DNA of 64,000 bases. Origin: RH-AL1 sp965198495 (lineage in GTDB: Bacteria > Pseudomonadota > Alphaproteobacteria > Rhizobiales > Beijerinckiaceae). The stretch is taken from the NCBI GenBank assembly GCA_965198495.1, contig CBDAPL010000001.1:3162001-3226000 (forward strand), read 5' to 3'. Each line of letters begins with the position of its first letter. Within the stretch, counting starts at the first letter, position 1. Shown here one piece after another: positions 16,169 through 25,285 of this stretch. A program made the position numbers and the translations under genes. The notes beneath the pieces were generated by a model, which was not told the DNA's origin, ran no database searches, and saw nothing but the letters and a program-made list of their open reading frames with translations.

Positions 16169-16594
16169 GCCGCTTAGACGCTATCCCTCGCTTTCCGCAC
16201 GTCTCGAACGGGATTGTCGCTGACGATAGGAAAATCCTTGGCGTTCAGCGCGAAAGCGCGTAAGTCTTGCTGCGAAGACAGTCATTCGCCGTCGTGTGAT
16301 GCAGCGGTTGACGTCGTGATTAACTCGCTTTATCGCGATGAAGCGGTACGCGAGCGGCAGGTAGCCATCGTCGAATATGGATCTGACGGCGATAGGCGGG
16401 TGATCGCCTACGACGATGCCGGGCGGATCAATGGATGCCGGTCGAAGCACGTAGGTGCGGCGGTGGGTCTTGTTCGTCGCCCTTAAACTCCCACCCGTTG
16501 CCGACGGTCATGACCCCGAAGAGCTCCATACCATCGTCATTCTCGCAATAGGCGCCAGCGGGGCAATTGAACCGATGCCAGTCAAGGATCATCG
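16169..16594. other. 426-base intergenic region, no convincing gene
   Basis: Between prmC and the DUF4167 gene. A minus-strand frame 16428-16592 (54 codons, ATG at 16592) has a protein-like composition with a C-P-A-G-A-Y-C cysteine pair. Its start codon would sit 2 bases from the DUF4167 start, with no recognisable ribosome-binding site. A plus frame through 16300-16480 lacks a good start. No terminator, repeat or RNA signature was recognised. Confidence 0.5.
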
Positions 16595-17755
16595 ATGAGA
16601 CCTGGTCAAAATAAGCGTATGCGTGGCCGCAACAACAACACCAACAACGGCAATCGTAAGGGCCCCAATCCGCTGACGCGGTCTTACGAGTCAAACGGGC
16701 CGGACGTGAAAATCCGGGGGACGGCGCATCATATCGGCGAGAAATACCTGCAGCTGGCACGCGATGCGCAGTCTTCGGGCGATCCGGTCATGGCGGAAAG
16801 TTATCTCCAGCACGCGGAACATTACTTCCGCCTCATCGCCGCCGCGCAGCAGGCCCAGCAGCAGGCGGCGTACGGCTATCAGCGCCCGGCCGGCGAACAG
16901 GCCGAGCAGGACGATGACGGCGACGACGATTTCGACGCGCTGCCTGATCGTTTCGCCTCGCCAAGCGAGAAGGTGCAAACGCCGGCGCCGCAGCCTGCCG
17001 CCCATCAGCCGTACGCCGAGCGGCCGCCCTACAATAGCAACGGGCAGCCCTCGGAACAGCGCAACGAACGCTATCAAGCCCAGCAGCCCCAGCCGGCTTT
17101 CGACAAGCCGGACCGACAGCAGGCGGATCGCCAGGAGCGGCAGCAGCCGGATCGTCCGCAGCACGATCGGCCCTACGACAATCGCAGCGGACGCGGCGAC
17201 CGCAACGGCTACCAGGATCGGTCTTATCAAAATCGGAATGGACACGACCGCGGAGCACAGGATCGCGGAGCACCAGATCGAGGTGGACAGGATCGGGGCC
17301 AGGACAGGAACCAGGAACGTTTCACCCAGGAGCGCGATACCAGTCAGGATCGCGGGAGCCCGGATCGCGTGAACGCGAATCAGGACCGTGTGAACAGCGA
17401 ACGCGGGAACCAGGATCGCGCCGGTCAGGATAGGCCGCGCGACTACGACAATCGTGGCTTCCGCAACAATCGCGGGCCGCGCGAATTCAGGGACGCCAAT
17501 CAGGTCCGCGAGCCGCGTCCGCCTAGCGTCGAGGAGCCGACGAACGGGCTGCCTGCCTTCATCACCGCACCGACACGAGTTCCGGCCGATGTCGGCGCGG
17601 ATCAGCCGTCGAGCGACGTGCGCGAGACCGTAGCGCCGTCGCCCGAAGGCGGCGACGATGCGTTTCACCTGCGGCCACGTCGGCGCCGCCGCCCGAAAGC
17701 CGAGTTCGCGGGTGGCGAGAACGAGGTGTCGTCGAGCGATCCCGTCAACGAGTGA
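16595..17755 (+). CDS. DUF4167 domain-containing protein with Asp/Arg/Gln-rich tail
   Basis: A 386-residue protein. The N-terminal DUF4167 domain (about residues 1-85) contains MRGRNNNTNNG, NPLTRSYESNGPDVKIRGTA, HHIGEKYLQLARDAQSSGDP and AESYLQHAEHYFRLI. The remainder is low complexity: a glutamine stretch, then many degenerate QDR/DRG units at about residues 180-290, ending in a basic PRRRRRPKAEF segment. The family is typical of Hyphomicrobiales; an RNA- or DNA-binding role is often supposed from the Asn/Arg/Gly composition but is not shown. Its stop directly abuts the end of the decayed cutA on the other strand. Confidence 0.9.
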   Translation: MRPGQNKRMRGRNNNTNNGNRKGPNPLTRSYESNGPDVKIRGTAHHIGEKYLQLARDAQSSGDPVMAESYLQHAEHYFRLIAAAQQAQQQAAYGYQRPAGEQAEQDDDGDDDFDALPDRFASPSEKVQTPAPQPAAHQPYAERPPYNSNGQPSEQRNERYQAQQPQPAFDKPDRQQADRQERQQPDRPQHDRPYDNRSGRGDRNGYQDRSYQNRNGHDRGAQDRGAPDRGGQDRGQDRNQERFTQERDTSQDRGSPDRVNANQDRVNSERGNQDRAGQDRPRDYDNRGFRNNRGPREFRDANQVREPRPPSVEEPTNGLPAFITAPTRVPADVGADQPSSDVRETVAPSPEGGDDAFHLRPRRRRRPKAEFAGGENEVSSSDPVNE

Positions 17756-17975
17756 TCACGTCAACAAGTGATCGTATGATAACGCCATCGCTCCTGGCGA
17801 CCCGGGTACGGTGGCGTCTTCGAGCCAGGTCACGTAGGCGCCGACGTCGGTGACGGGGACGGCGACGATCTCCGGAACCTGGTACGCGTGAAGCGCGCGG
17901 ACTCCACCAGTTCACGGGCGATCGCCTTGCCGGCCTCCGGGTTGCCGCGCTGGTGGTGACGATCGTGAAAGCCAC
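17756..17975 (-). pseudogene. cutA: cutA remnant (divalent cation tolerance protein), frameshifted and internally deleted
   Basis: Three pieces of a CutA protein can be read in succession on the minus strand, each in a different frame. From GTG 17975 comes VAFTIVTTSA. After a one-base loss comes GNPEAGKAIARELVE. Then, after a junction lacking about 50 codons, comes VRALHAYQVPEIVAVPV continuing to TDVGAYVTWLEDA and a stop at 17756. Intact CutA is about 105-112 residues, whereas only about 70 codons remain here and the central strand region is gone, so no functional trimer could form. The remnant starts 2 bases after the cyclase stop, so it was once the second gene of that operon. Confidence 0.88.
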
Positions 17976-17977
17976 CT

Positions 17978-18787
17978 TTACGGGAGGATCGCGAAAGCGC
18001 GCGCCGGGAAGCCGAGGCCGTTCTTCACGCTCGGCCAAGTCGCGACGATGAAGGCGCCCGTCGAGGGCACCTTGTCGAGGTTGTCCAGCCCCGCGAGCTG
18101 GTAGTGGCCGCCGCCGAGCACGTAACTTTCGCTTTCCATGCTCTTGGTCGTATCGGTCGCCAGGCTCTCGTGGCCGATGGCGACGGCACCACGCTGCTCG
18201 AAAAGCACCTTCAGGACCGAGAGCGACCAAGCCGGGAACGGTGTACGCTTGAAGCGCTCGGGGTCGCTCGTCCAGTCCTTGGCCATGTCGGTGCGCAACG
18301 CCACGAACGCTCCCTTCGGCACAGGCCCATGCTGCCGTTCCCAGGCGGCGAGATCGTCGGGCGAGAAGGCATGGGCCGTATCCGCCGCGAGGTAAGGCGT
18401 ATCGTCGAGCACGACCAACGGCAAAATCATATCGGCGAGTGGAAGCTCGTCGATCGTCCTGCCGGTCGGCGCGACCCTGGCCGGCGGATCGACGTGCGTG
18501 CCATATTGCCCGACCATCGCATAATAGGTCGCGCGAAATCCGTCTCTGGCGATCGTGTAAGCCTCGAGCGTGCGCGGGTCGACGGCCGGCGTCATCTTCG
18601 CCTGGCCGAAACTTGGGGCGACCGGCGATGTCGGGCTGAACGCATGCGTGAGATCGACCTTCGGCTTGGCCGCGAGGACCGCGAAAGCCTCAGCAAGCGT
18701 CGGGGCGCGACCCGCGACCGCGTTTTCCGCCAGGGCGGAATCGCGGATCAGGGCGAGGGCAATCAGGAGGAGAACGGTACGAGTCAT
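17978..18787 (-). CDS. Secreted cyclase/kynurenine formamidase-like hydrolase
   Basis: A 269-residue protein with a signal peptide (MTRTVLLLIALALIRDSALA, cleavage about residue 20). The metal-binding cyclase-family motif GQYGTHVDPPARV (HxxxD type) lies near residues 93-105. The later GHESLATDTT and GGGHYQLAGLDNLDKVP are typical of the family, which includes arylformamidase and isatin hydrolase. These enzymes hydrolyse formamide or cyclic amide bonds with Mn or Zn. A periplasmic location is indicated by the leader; the substrate is unknown. The trailing cutA gene has decayed. Confidence 0.87.
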   Translation of the reverse strand: MTRTVLLLIALALIRDSALAENAVAGRAPTLAEAFAVLAAKPKVDLTHAFSPTSPVAPSFGQAKMTPAVDPRTLEAYTIARDGFRATYYAMVGQYGTHVDPPARVAPTGRTIDELPLADMILPLVVLDDTPYLAADTAHAFSPDDLAAWERQHGPVPKGAFVALRTDMAKDWTSDPERFKRTPFPAWSLSVLKVLFEQRGAVAIGHESLATDTTKSMESESYVLGGGHYQLAGLDNLDKVPSTGAFIVATWPSVKNGLGFPARAFAILP

Positions 18788-18925
18788 GTGGCGTCCAACG
18801 GGTGGAAGAGCCGAACCTAGCCGTTCGTGGAAACCGACGGAAGCGGGGCGTCACGACTGCCGTTTTCGACAGCTGCCGTCTCGCGCGGGAGCATGCTAGC
18901 TTGAGCGACGATCCGAGAAGAGCCC

Positions 18926-19405
18926 ATGCCGCCCCGCCTCGTTCAGCCCGTCGCGCCTACCGATGGCCGCCAGTCGGAGACCGCTCTCTTCGTGGCGCGC
19001 GGGACGCGCCGTTATCTGCGGGCCATAGGGTTCGCGAGCGTGACCGAGATGGCCCTGCGATCCGGCCGTCGCGCCGATATCGTCGCGCTCGGCAGCGACG
19101 GGACGATCCATATCGTCGAAATCAAGTCGTCGGTCGCCGACTTTCGTGCCGACCGCAAGTGGCCGGACTACCGCGCGCATTGCGATCGCCTCTACTTCGC
19201 GATACCCGCAAGCCTGCCGGCCGAAATCCTGCCGCAAGACGCCGGACTGATCATCGCCGACGCCTACGGCGCGGCGCTGGTCCGCGAAGCGCCGGAACAC
19301 CGGCTTTCGCCGTCGACACGCCGCATGGTCACGCTTCGTTTCGCGCAGGTGGCCGCGCATCGGCTGCACCGCCTGGGCGACCCATCTCTCGCATCGTTCG
19401 AATGA
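18926..19405 (+). CDS. mmcB: MmcB family DNA repair protein
   Basis: A 159-residue protein with a PD-(D/E)xK-nuclease-like core: ADIVALGSDGTIHIVEIKSS, then VADFRADRKWPDYRAHCDR. In Caulobacter MmcB is a LexA/SOS-linked protein needed for damage-induced mutagenesis and mitomycin C survival, acting with the ImuA-ImuB-DnaE2 module; those genes are not in this window. ATG 18926 is used. The gene is convergent with panD, whose end lies 22 bases away. No LexA box was recognised in the 138 bases upstream. Confidence 0.88.
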   Translation: MPPRLVQPVAPTDGRQSETALFVARGTRRYLRAIGFASVTEMALRSGRRADIVALGSDGTIHIVEIKSSVADFRADRKWPDYRAHCDRLYFAIPASLPAEILPQDAGLIIADAYGAALVREAPEHRLSPSTRRMVTLRFAQVAAHRLHRLGDPSLASFE

Positions 19406-19427
19406 AGGCGGGAGGACGCGAGGGCGC

Positions 19428-19802
19428 TCAGAAGGAGTCGACGAGGCTACGCGGCTTCTCGACGATCTGCTTGACGATCCGGTTGCCGCTGTCGAGCACG
19501 GACACCTTCGCCATCTGCGGCTCGTCGACCAGCTCGAAACCCATGATGATGACCTGCTCGCCTTCGCCGATGAGGTGCGCGGCGGCGCCGTTCATGCAAA
19601 TCGCCCGCGAGCCACGCGGCCCGGCGATCGTGTAGGTCTCGAGCCGAGCGCCCGAAGTGTTCGAAACGACAAGCACCTTCTCGCCCGCCCACAGGCCAAC
19701 GGAATCGAGCAGATCCTCATCAATCGTGATCGATCCGACGTAGGCCAGATTGGCTTCCGTCACGACCGCGTTGTGAAGCTTGGATCGCATGATCCAGCGC
19801 AT
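19428..19802 (-). CDS. panD: Aspartate 1-decarboxylase PanD
   Basis: A 124-residue proenzyme. The self-cleavage site that creates the pyruvoyl cofactor is visible as YVGSITIDEDLLD, with cleavage between Gly23 and Ser24. The active-site region GARLETYTIAGPRGSRAICMNGAAAHL is also conserved (GARLETYTI, then NGAAAHL). The enzyme makes beta-alanine from aspartate for pantothenate/CoA synthesis. The length matches the family. It opens MRWIMRSKLHNAVVTEANL, as usual. No other pan genes are nearby. Confidence 0.94.
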   Translation of the reverse strand: MRWIMRSKLHNAVVTEANLAYVGSITIDEDLLDSVGLWAGEKVLVVSNTSGARLETYTIAGPRGSRAICMNGAAAHLIGEGEQVIIMGFELVDEPQMAKVSVLDSGNRIVKQIVEKPRSLVDSF

Positions 19803-20005
19803 GATCTCTACCTCGATCTACGTTGGCCAACGGCCATGCCGCGGCGGCGGGTATATACGCATGGATAGCCGCCGCCGAAAGAGCAGATGGGCGCATGTTT
19901 TCCGAGCCGCCCGCACGGTCCCTGCCGTCGCGCGCCGCCGGGGCGAATCTGTTAGACGCAGGTCTCAAAGTGAGGGCGAACCGCCCCGATGGAGCGGACA
20001 CCGCG

Positions 20006-21661
20006 ATGCTTGCCTTGGCTGACGCCATCATTCTCTCGAGCGGCTGGCGTCGGCGGGCGATCGCGTTCCTCGCCGGCGCGCTCGGCGCCCTCGCGCTGGC
20101 GCCGGTCGGCTTCGGACCGGCGCTCATCGTTCCGATGGTCGTGGCTGTCTGGCTTCTCGACGGGTCGAGCGAGCGCGTTCCGCCGAACGGTCTGCGGTGG
20201 GTCTGGCCCGGCGGCGGCTCGTTGCTGCTCGCTTTCGGCGCGGGCTGGTGGCTCGGCTTCGGCTACTTCGTTGCGGGCTTCTGGTGGCTTTCCGCCGCCT
20301 TCCTCATCGATCCGGATTTCGCCTGGGCCCTGCCGCTCGGAGTCTTCGGCCTGCCGGCGCTACTCGCGTTCTTTCCCGCGTTCGGCTTCGTGATCGCCAG
20401 GCTGCTCTGGGCTCCCGGGACGGCGCGGATCCTCGCGCTGACGCTCGGACTAGGGCTGGCGGAATGGGGGCGCGGCCATCTCTTCACCGGCTTTCCTTGG
20501 AACACGCTCGGCATGGGGCTCGGCGGCAACCTGGTCACGGCCCAGATGGCCTCCCTCGTCGGCGTCGATGGGCTGACCCTCTTGACCATCGCCCTCTGCG
20601 CCGCGCCGGCAACCCTCATCGATGGCCCCGCGCGCAAAAGGCGCTGGCGGCCGACGTTGACCGCCCTAGGTATCCTCACCGCCATCACGGCCTATGGCGC
20701 TCTTCGGTTGTCGCGGCCGGCGCCCTCGAATGGCGCCGCGATCGTTCGCATCATGCAGCCCGGTCTGCGGCCAGATAAGGAGTTCAGCGCAGAGCACAAG
20801 GACGCGATCATCGATCACTACATCGCGCTGTCGCGGCAGGACGATCTGGCAAAGGGCATTCGTCTCTCCGATGTCGCCATGCTCGTCTGGCCGGAGTCGG
20901 CGTTCCCCTTCATCCTCACGCGAGACCCGCAGGCATTGGCGAAGATCGGCGCCGCGCTGCCGGGGAAGACGACCCTCGTGACCGGGGCGGCGCGCGAAGA
21001 GGACGTGCCAGCCGGCCATGGCCATGAGGAATATTCCAGCTACTTCAATTCCATCCAGGTGATCGCCAGCGGTGGCACCATCGTCGACAGCTACGATAAG
21101 ATCCACCTGGTACCGTTCGGCGAATACCTCCCGTTCGGCCATGTCCTGAACAGGCTCGGCGTTCGAAACTTCGTCGCGGTTCCCGGCGGCTTCGAGCCGG
21201 GCGCGATCCGCCGCGCTCTTCGCATCCCCGGGCTACCGCCAGCGTCGCCTCTCCTCTGCTACGAGGCGATCTTCTCCGGCGCCGTCGGCACGACGATGAA
21301 CGCGGGAGCAAAGCCGCGCTTCCTTCTCAATCTGACCAACGACGGCTGGTTTGGCCTCACAAGCGGCCCTTATCAGCATTTCGCGCAAGTGCGTTTGAGG
21401 ACCATTGAAGAGGGCCTGCCGATGGTTCGGGCCGCCGCTACTGGAATATCGGCGCTGATCGATCCCTATGGACGCATCCTTGATGCCTTGCCTCTCGGCC
21501 CCGAAGGTATCATCGACGGCGTCCTCCCAAATCCGATCCGCGCGCCGATGTTCGCACGCACCCGCGAACTGAGCGTAGGAGCTCTGTGGATCGCGATACT
21601 GTTGATTTTCCTCGCGCTGCGGGTGGTAAGGCTAACCTTGGCTAGAGGATTGTTGACATAG
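20006..21661 (+). CDS. lnt: Apolipoprotein N-acyltransferase Lnt
   Basis: A 551-residue inner-membrane enzyme that N-acylates the lipid-modified cysteine of lipoproteins. About six N-terminal transmembrane segments (residues 1-230) precede a nitrilase-type periplasmic domain with the catalytic Glu in MLVWPESAFPF, Lys in YDKIHLVPFGEYLPF and Cys in LLCYEAIFSG. ATG 20006 is chosen, with GGAG about 11 bases upstream, because it starts immediately before the first membrane segment; the frame is open back to 19823 but that stretch is polar and unconserved. An XRE regulator gene follows 79 bases later, a neighbourhood frequent in rhizobia. Confidence 0.95.
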   Translation: MLALADAIILSSGWRRRAIAFLAGALGALALAPVGFGPALIVPMVVAVWLLDGSSERVPPNGLRWVWPGGGSLLLAFGAGWWLGFGYFVAGFWWLSAAFLIDPDFAWALPLGVFGLPALLAFFPAFGFVIARLLWAPGTARILALTLGLGLAEWGRGHLFTGFPWNTLGMGLGGNLVTAQMASLVGVDGLTLLTIALCAAPATLIDGPARKRRWRPTLTALGILTAITAYGALRLSRPAPSNGAAIVRIMQPGLRPDKEFSAEHKDAIIDHYIALSRQDDLAKGIRLSDVAMLVWPESAFPFILTRDPQALAKIGAALPGKTTLVTGAAREEDVPAGHGHEEYSSYFNSIQVIASGGTIVDSYDKIHLVPFGEYLPFGHVLNRLGVRNFVAVPGGFEPGAIRRALRIPGLPPASPLLCYEAIFSGAVGTTMNAGAKPRFLLNLTNDGWFGLTSGPYQHFAQVRLRTIEEGLPMVRAAATGISALIDPYGRILDALPLGPEGIIDGVLPNPIRAPMFARTRELSVGALWIAILLIFLALRVVRLTLARGLLT

Positions 21662-21740
21662 CGAGCGGGAAAACGCCTTGCGACCTTGATTTGCGGTCAA
21701 TTTGACGGTTGAACGCGTTGTCGCAAGAGAGAGTTGAACT

Positions 21741-22196
21741 TTGGATCGTCGTCCGAGTGCTGTGAAGAAGATCCCCAACCCCATAGACAAGCATGTGGGG
21801 AGTCGCGTGCGGATGCGCCGCGTCCTTCTCGGGATGAGCCAGGAAAAGCTCGGTGAGGCGTTGAGCCTGACGTTTCAACAGGTCCAGAAATACGAGAAAG
21901 GCACCAACAGGATCGGTGCCAGCCGTCTGCAGCAGATTTCAAAGACGCTGAATGTTCCCGCCGCCTACTTCTTCGACGGCGCGCCGCCCTTCGAGGTCGG
22001 CGAAGAGAGTATCAGCCATTCCGTCGCGGCGGAGGCGGGCTCCGCCTACGTGGTCGATTTCCTATCGACGACGGAGGGCTTGCACCTCAATCGCGCCTTC
22101 GCCCGCATCCAGGATGCCAAGGTGCGCAAACGCATCGTCGATCTTGTCGCGGCCCTGGCGGGCGGCGACGATGCGCTACCGCCAAACACACCCTGA
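21741..22196 (+). CDS. XRE-family helix-turn-helix transcriptional regulator
   Basis: A 151-residue protein with an N-terminal Cro/CI-type HTH (about residues 20-75): VGSRVRMRRVLLGMSQEKLG, TFQQVQKYEKGTNRIGASRL, then ISKTLNVPAAYFF. The C-terminal half is helical, with LNRAFARIQDAKVRKRIVDL. This is the regulator usually found between lnt and metK in Hyphomicrobiales; here a sigma factor gene follows instead of metK. TTG 21741 is given (GAGAGAG upstream); GTG 21762 would yield a product starting KKIPNPIDKHVG, closer to typical homologue starts. The target genes are unknown. Confidence 0.93.
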   Translation: MDRRPSAVKKIPNPIDKHVGSRVRMRRVLLGMSQEKLGEALSLTFQQVQKYEKGTNRIGASRLQQISKTLNVPAAYFFDGAPPFEVGEESISHSVAAEAGSAYVVDFLSTTEGLHLNRAFARIQDAKVRKRIVDLVAALAGGDDALPPNTP

Positions 22197-22217
22197 GGCC
22201 ATTCCACTTTTCATCAT

Positions 22218-22844
22218 ATGCATCTAAAGAGGCACGGCGATGGGCCGGCGCCAAGATCGGTTGGTGATCGCCTGGGAGGTCACTTGCTCGCGACGGATAA
22301 GGCCGAACTCGACAGTCTTCTTGTCGCCGTCGCGGCGCGGGATCGGGAAGCGTTCCGCCGTCTCTACGACCTGACCTCACCGAAACTTCTTGCGACCGTT
22401 CTTCGTATTGTCAGGATCAGGTCGGCGGCGGAAGAGGTCCTTCAGGACGTTTACTTACGGATTTGGCAGAACGCGGCGAGCTACTCGCCGCAAACCGCTC
22501 CCGCGAGAGCCTGGATGAACTCGATTGCCCGGAATCGGGCCATCGACGTCATTCGGCAGAAGGGCTTCGCGTCAGTCTCCGGCTCCGACAACGATGTGGA
22601 TTGGTATGAACGTATCGCTGAGGATCGCGATCGTGAGGCGGACATGGTGAACAACGCGTCTCTGCGTCATTGCCTTCAGACGATTGACGCTCAGGCGCGC
22701 GACTGCGTGTTGCTGGCCTATTACCAGGGCTACTCGCGAGAGGAACTCGCCGCCCGCTACGGCCGCCCCGTAAATACCATCAAGACTTGGTTGCATCGCA
22801 GCCTCGCGTCCCTCCGCGCTTGCCTCGACGGGGCAAGGGAATGA
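22218..22844 (+). CDS. ECF RNA polymerase sigma factor
   Basis: A 208-residue group 4 sigma factor. Region 2 is visible as LYDLTSPKLLATVLRIVRIR and DVYLRIWQNAASY, and region 4 as CVLLAYYQGYSREELAARYG and VNTIKTWLHRSLASLRACL. The gene overlaps the following anti-sigma gene by four bases (ATGA), a typical sigma/anti-sigma arrangement of the SigK/RskA type. ATG 22218 has no clear ribosome-binding site, and an internal TTG near residue 23 could be the real start. Its own promoter was not identified; autoregulation is usual for the class. Confidence 0.92.
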   Translation: MHLKRHGDGPAPRSVGDRLGGHLLATDKAELDSLLVAVAARDREAFRRLYDLTSPKLLATVLRIVRIRSAAEEVLQDVYLRIWQNAASYSPQTAPARAWMNSIARNRAIDVIRQKGFASVSGSDNDVDWYERIAEDRDREADMVNNASLRHCLQTIDAQARDCVLLAYYQGYSREELAARYGRPVNTIKTWLHRSLASLRACLDGARE

Positions 22845-23560
22845 GCGCCGAGCTGGATGCGAGCGCTGGCGAGTACGTCTTGGGAACGCTCGACGCGGCG
22901 GAACGTACCGCCTTTGTCGAGCATCTGCGGCACGACGCTGACGCTCAGGGCGCGGTGGCCGCTTGGGAACGGCGCTTGGCCGGCCTTGACCAGTCAGTCG
23001 GTTCCGTGGCCCCGTCGCCGCAAACCTGGACCCGGATCGAGGCCGCCGTCGCGGCTTTCCCGCGGCCACCGCAGAGCTTCAGGGTCATCGATGGCGGATT
23101 CACCTCCGCGCCGAAGCTGAAGACGTCGCGCGACCGTTGGCGCGCGGCGGCGATTTTCTCCGGTTCGATCGCGGCGGCGCTCCTCGTCTTCGTCGCACAG
23201 CGCGAAGTCGCCAGCATCGGGCGCGGAGTCGACAACGTCAGCTACGTCGCGGCAGTGAACCGAGGCGGCGACAAGCCGGCCCTGCTGATCAGGGTCGATC
23301 TCAAGACGCGTCAGGTTTTCGTTCGTCCGATCGCGGCCGAAGCGCCCGCGGGGCATAGTCTCGAACTATGGTACATCGGCAGCGATAAGCCACCGCGCTC
23401 TTTGGGCTTGGTCGACAAGACCCCGTCGACCCTCGAAATACCGAAAGGCGCGAACGCGACGGGGGCAACGTTCGCTGTGTCTGTCGAACCGCAAGGCGGT
23501 TCCAAGTCCCCCGGGCCGACCGGCCCGGTGGTCTATGCGGGGCAGTTGATCAAGGATTAA
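22841..23560 (+). CDS. RskA-type anti-sigma factor
   Basis: A 239-residue single-pass membrane protein. The cytosolic N-terminus (about residues 1-90) opens ELDASAGEYVLGTLDAAER, the usual sigma-binding start of RskA-like proteins, and lacks the Cys/His zinc motif of ZAS anti-sigmas. One transmembrane helix follows (about residues 105-127, AAAIFSGSIAAALLVFVAQ). The periplasmic C-terminal domain contains LELWYIGSDKPPRSLGL and FAVSVEPQGGSKSP. ATG 22841 overlaps the sigma stop. It should hold the ECF sigma at the membrane and release it on proteolysis or an envelope signal. Confidence 0.9.
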   Translation: MSAELDASAGEYVLGTLDAAERTAFVEHLRHDADAQGAVAAWERRLAGLDQSVGSVAPSPQTWTRIEAAVAAFPRPPQSFRVIDGGFTSAPKLKTSRDRWRAAAIFSGSIAAALLVFVAQREVASIGRGVDNVSYVAAVNRGGDKPALLIRVDLKTRQVFVRPIAAEAPAGHSLELWYIGSDKPPRSLGLVDKTPSTLEIPKGANATGATFAVSVEPQGGSKSPGPTGPVVYAGQLIKD

Positions 23561-23651
23561 CGCGACCAGACAGCGGCGGATATGCCGATCGCCTTGCCGC
23601 TGGCCATCCGCGGGAGCATGGTCGGAGCCACGTCATCATGGCAGCGAATCA

Positions 23652-25238
23652 GTGCCCAGCCTGCTCAAAGCGCAAACCACCACGAATGACGCCGCGCCGG
23701 CCAGCAACGTTCCGGAGCTGACTGTTGGCGAACTCTCCGGCGCGTTGAAGCGCACCATAGAGGATCGTTTCGGGTTCGTCAGAGTGCGCGGCGAGATCTC
23801 GAACTATCGCGGGCCGCACGCGTCCGGTCACGCCTACTTTTGCCTCAAGGATGAGGCCGCCCGTATTGACGCGGTCATATGGAAGACCGCTTTCCTGCGT
23901 CTCAAGGTAAAGCCTCAGGAAGGTCTCGAGGTGATCGCGACCGGGCGCGTCACGACCTTTCCAGGCAAGTCGACCTACCAGATCGTCATCGAGGCGATCG
24001 AGCCAGCGGGCATCGGCGCGCTCATGGCCCTGCTGGAAGCGCGGCGCAAGACGCTCGCCGCCGAAGGCCTGTTCGACGAGGCGCGCCGCCGTCCCCTGCC
24101 CTTTCTGCCCAAGACGATCGGGGTCGTGACCTCGCCGACCGGCGCGGTCATCCGCGATATACTGCATCGGCTGGCGGATCGCTTCGCGCGCGACGTTCTC
24201 GTCTGGCCCGTTCGCGTACAGGGCGAAACGGCGGCGGCGGAGGTCGCGGCCGCCATTGACGGCTTCAACGCGCTCGCGGACGGCGGCCCGATCGCGCGGC
24301 CCGATCTCATCATCGTCGCGCGCGGCGGCGGCTCGCTCGAGGATCTCTGGGCCTTCAACGAGGAGATCGTGGTGCGGGCGGCCGCGACGAGCACGATCCC
24401 GCTGATCGCCGCGATCGGCCACGAGACCGATTGGACGTTGATCGACCATGTCGCCGACCTCCGCGCGCCGACACCGTCCGGCGCCGCCGAAAAGGCCGTC
24501 CCCGTGCGCCTCGATCTGCTTGCGCAAATGGCCGATCTCGCCCGGCGGCATCGAGCGGCGACACTGCGGCTCCTCGAGCGGGGCACCGCCGACGTGCGCG
24601 CGCTCGCGCGCGCCTTGCCGGGCGCCGAAAGCGTCACCGCCGTACCGCGTCAGCGCGTCGACCGCGCCGAGGCGCGCATGGCTGGCGCGATCGTCGGCGC
24701 GAGCGACCGGCGGCACCTCGACCTCTCGCGTCTGGCGCAGCGCCTTTCGCAGCAAGCGCCGCGCGTGAAACTCGCGCAGACGCGACAGCTCCTCGACGCG
24801 CTTGAACAGCGGATGGTGTTCTGCGTCACGCGAGGATCGGAGAGGCGAGCCGTGAGGATCGAGCAGACCGCGCGGCGGCTCGCGAATGGCGCGTCGGGTC
24901 TGAGCCGCGATCTCGCGCGCCTTGCCGAGCGGCGCGACCGGATGAGCACGGCAGCAACCCGCTTGTGGTCGGCCGGCATGAGGGCGCGCCATGAGCACCT
25001 GAACGGTCAGGAGAAACTTCTCAATTCGCTCGGCTACAGACAGGTCCTCGCCCGCGGATTCGCCTTGGTGCGCGACGAGGCCGGGCACACGGTGCGTAGC
25101 GTCAAGGACGTGGCCGCAAGCGCCATACTCGACATCGAATTCGCGGACGGCCATATTGAGGTGGCGAGAGCGCGCGGTATAGCCGCTGGGCGCGGCACAC
25201 GCCTGAAACCCGGGGCCGGCCAAGGAACCCTCTTCTGA
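23652..25238 (+). CDS. xseA: Exodeoxyribonuclease VII large subunit XseA
   Basis: A 528-residue nuclease subunit. It has an N-terminal OB-fold (VRGEISNYRGPHASGHAYF, residues 40-60), a catalytic domain with KTIGVVTSPTGAVIRDILHR, ARGGGSLEDLWAFNEE and AIGHETDWTLIDHVADLRAP, and a long helical/coiled-coil region for XseB binding ending GAGQGTLF. With XseB it degrades single-stranded DNA from either end in repair. GTG 23652 is the start. XseB is not in the window. The DUF2093 gene follows 47 bases later, an association common in alphaproteobacteria. Confidence 0.95.
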   Translation: MPSLLKAQTTTNDAAPASNVPELTVGELSGALKRTIEDRFGFVRVRGEISNYRGPHASGHAYFCLKDEAARIDAVIWKTAFLRLKVKPQEGLEVIATGRVTTFPGKSTYQIVIEAIEPAGIGALMALLEARRKTLAAEGLFDEARRRPLPFLPKTIGVVTSPTGAVIRDILHRLADRFARDVLVWPVRVQGETAAAEVAAAIDGFNALADGGPIARPDLIIVARGGGSLEDLWAFNEEIVVRAAATSTIPLIAAIGHETDWTLIDHVADLRAPTPSGAAEKAVPVRLDLLAQMADLARRHRAATLRLLERGTADVRALARALPGAESVTAVPRQRVDRAEARMAGAIVGASDRRHLDLSRLAQRLSQQAPRVKLAQTRQLLDALEQRMVFCVTRGSERRAVRIEQTARRLANGASGLSRDLARLAERRDRMSTAATRLWSAGMRARHEHLNGQEKLLNSLGYRQVLARGFALVRDEAGHTVRSVKDVAASAILDIEFADGHIEVARARGIAAGRGTRLKPGAGQGTLF

Positions 25239-25285
25239 TCGGCACTCACGGTCTTACGAAACGATTCTAGAGTCGGGACGAATTG

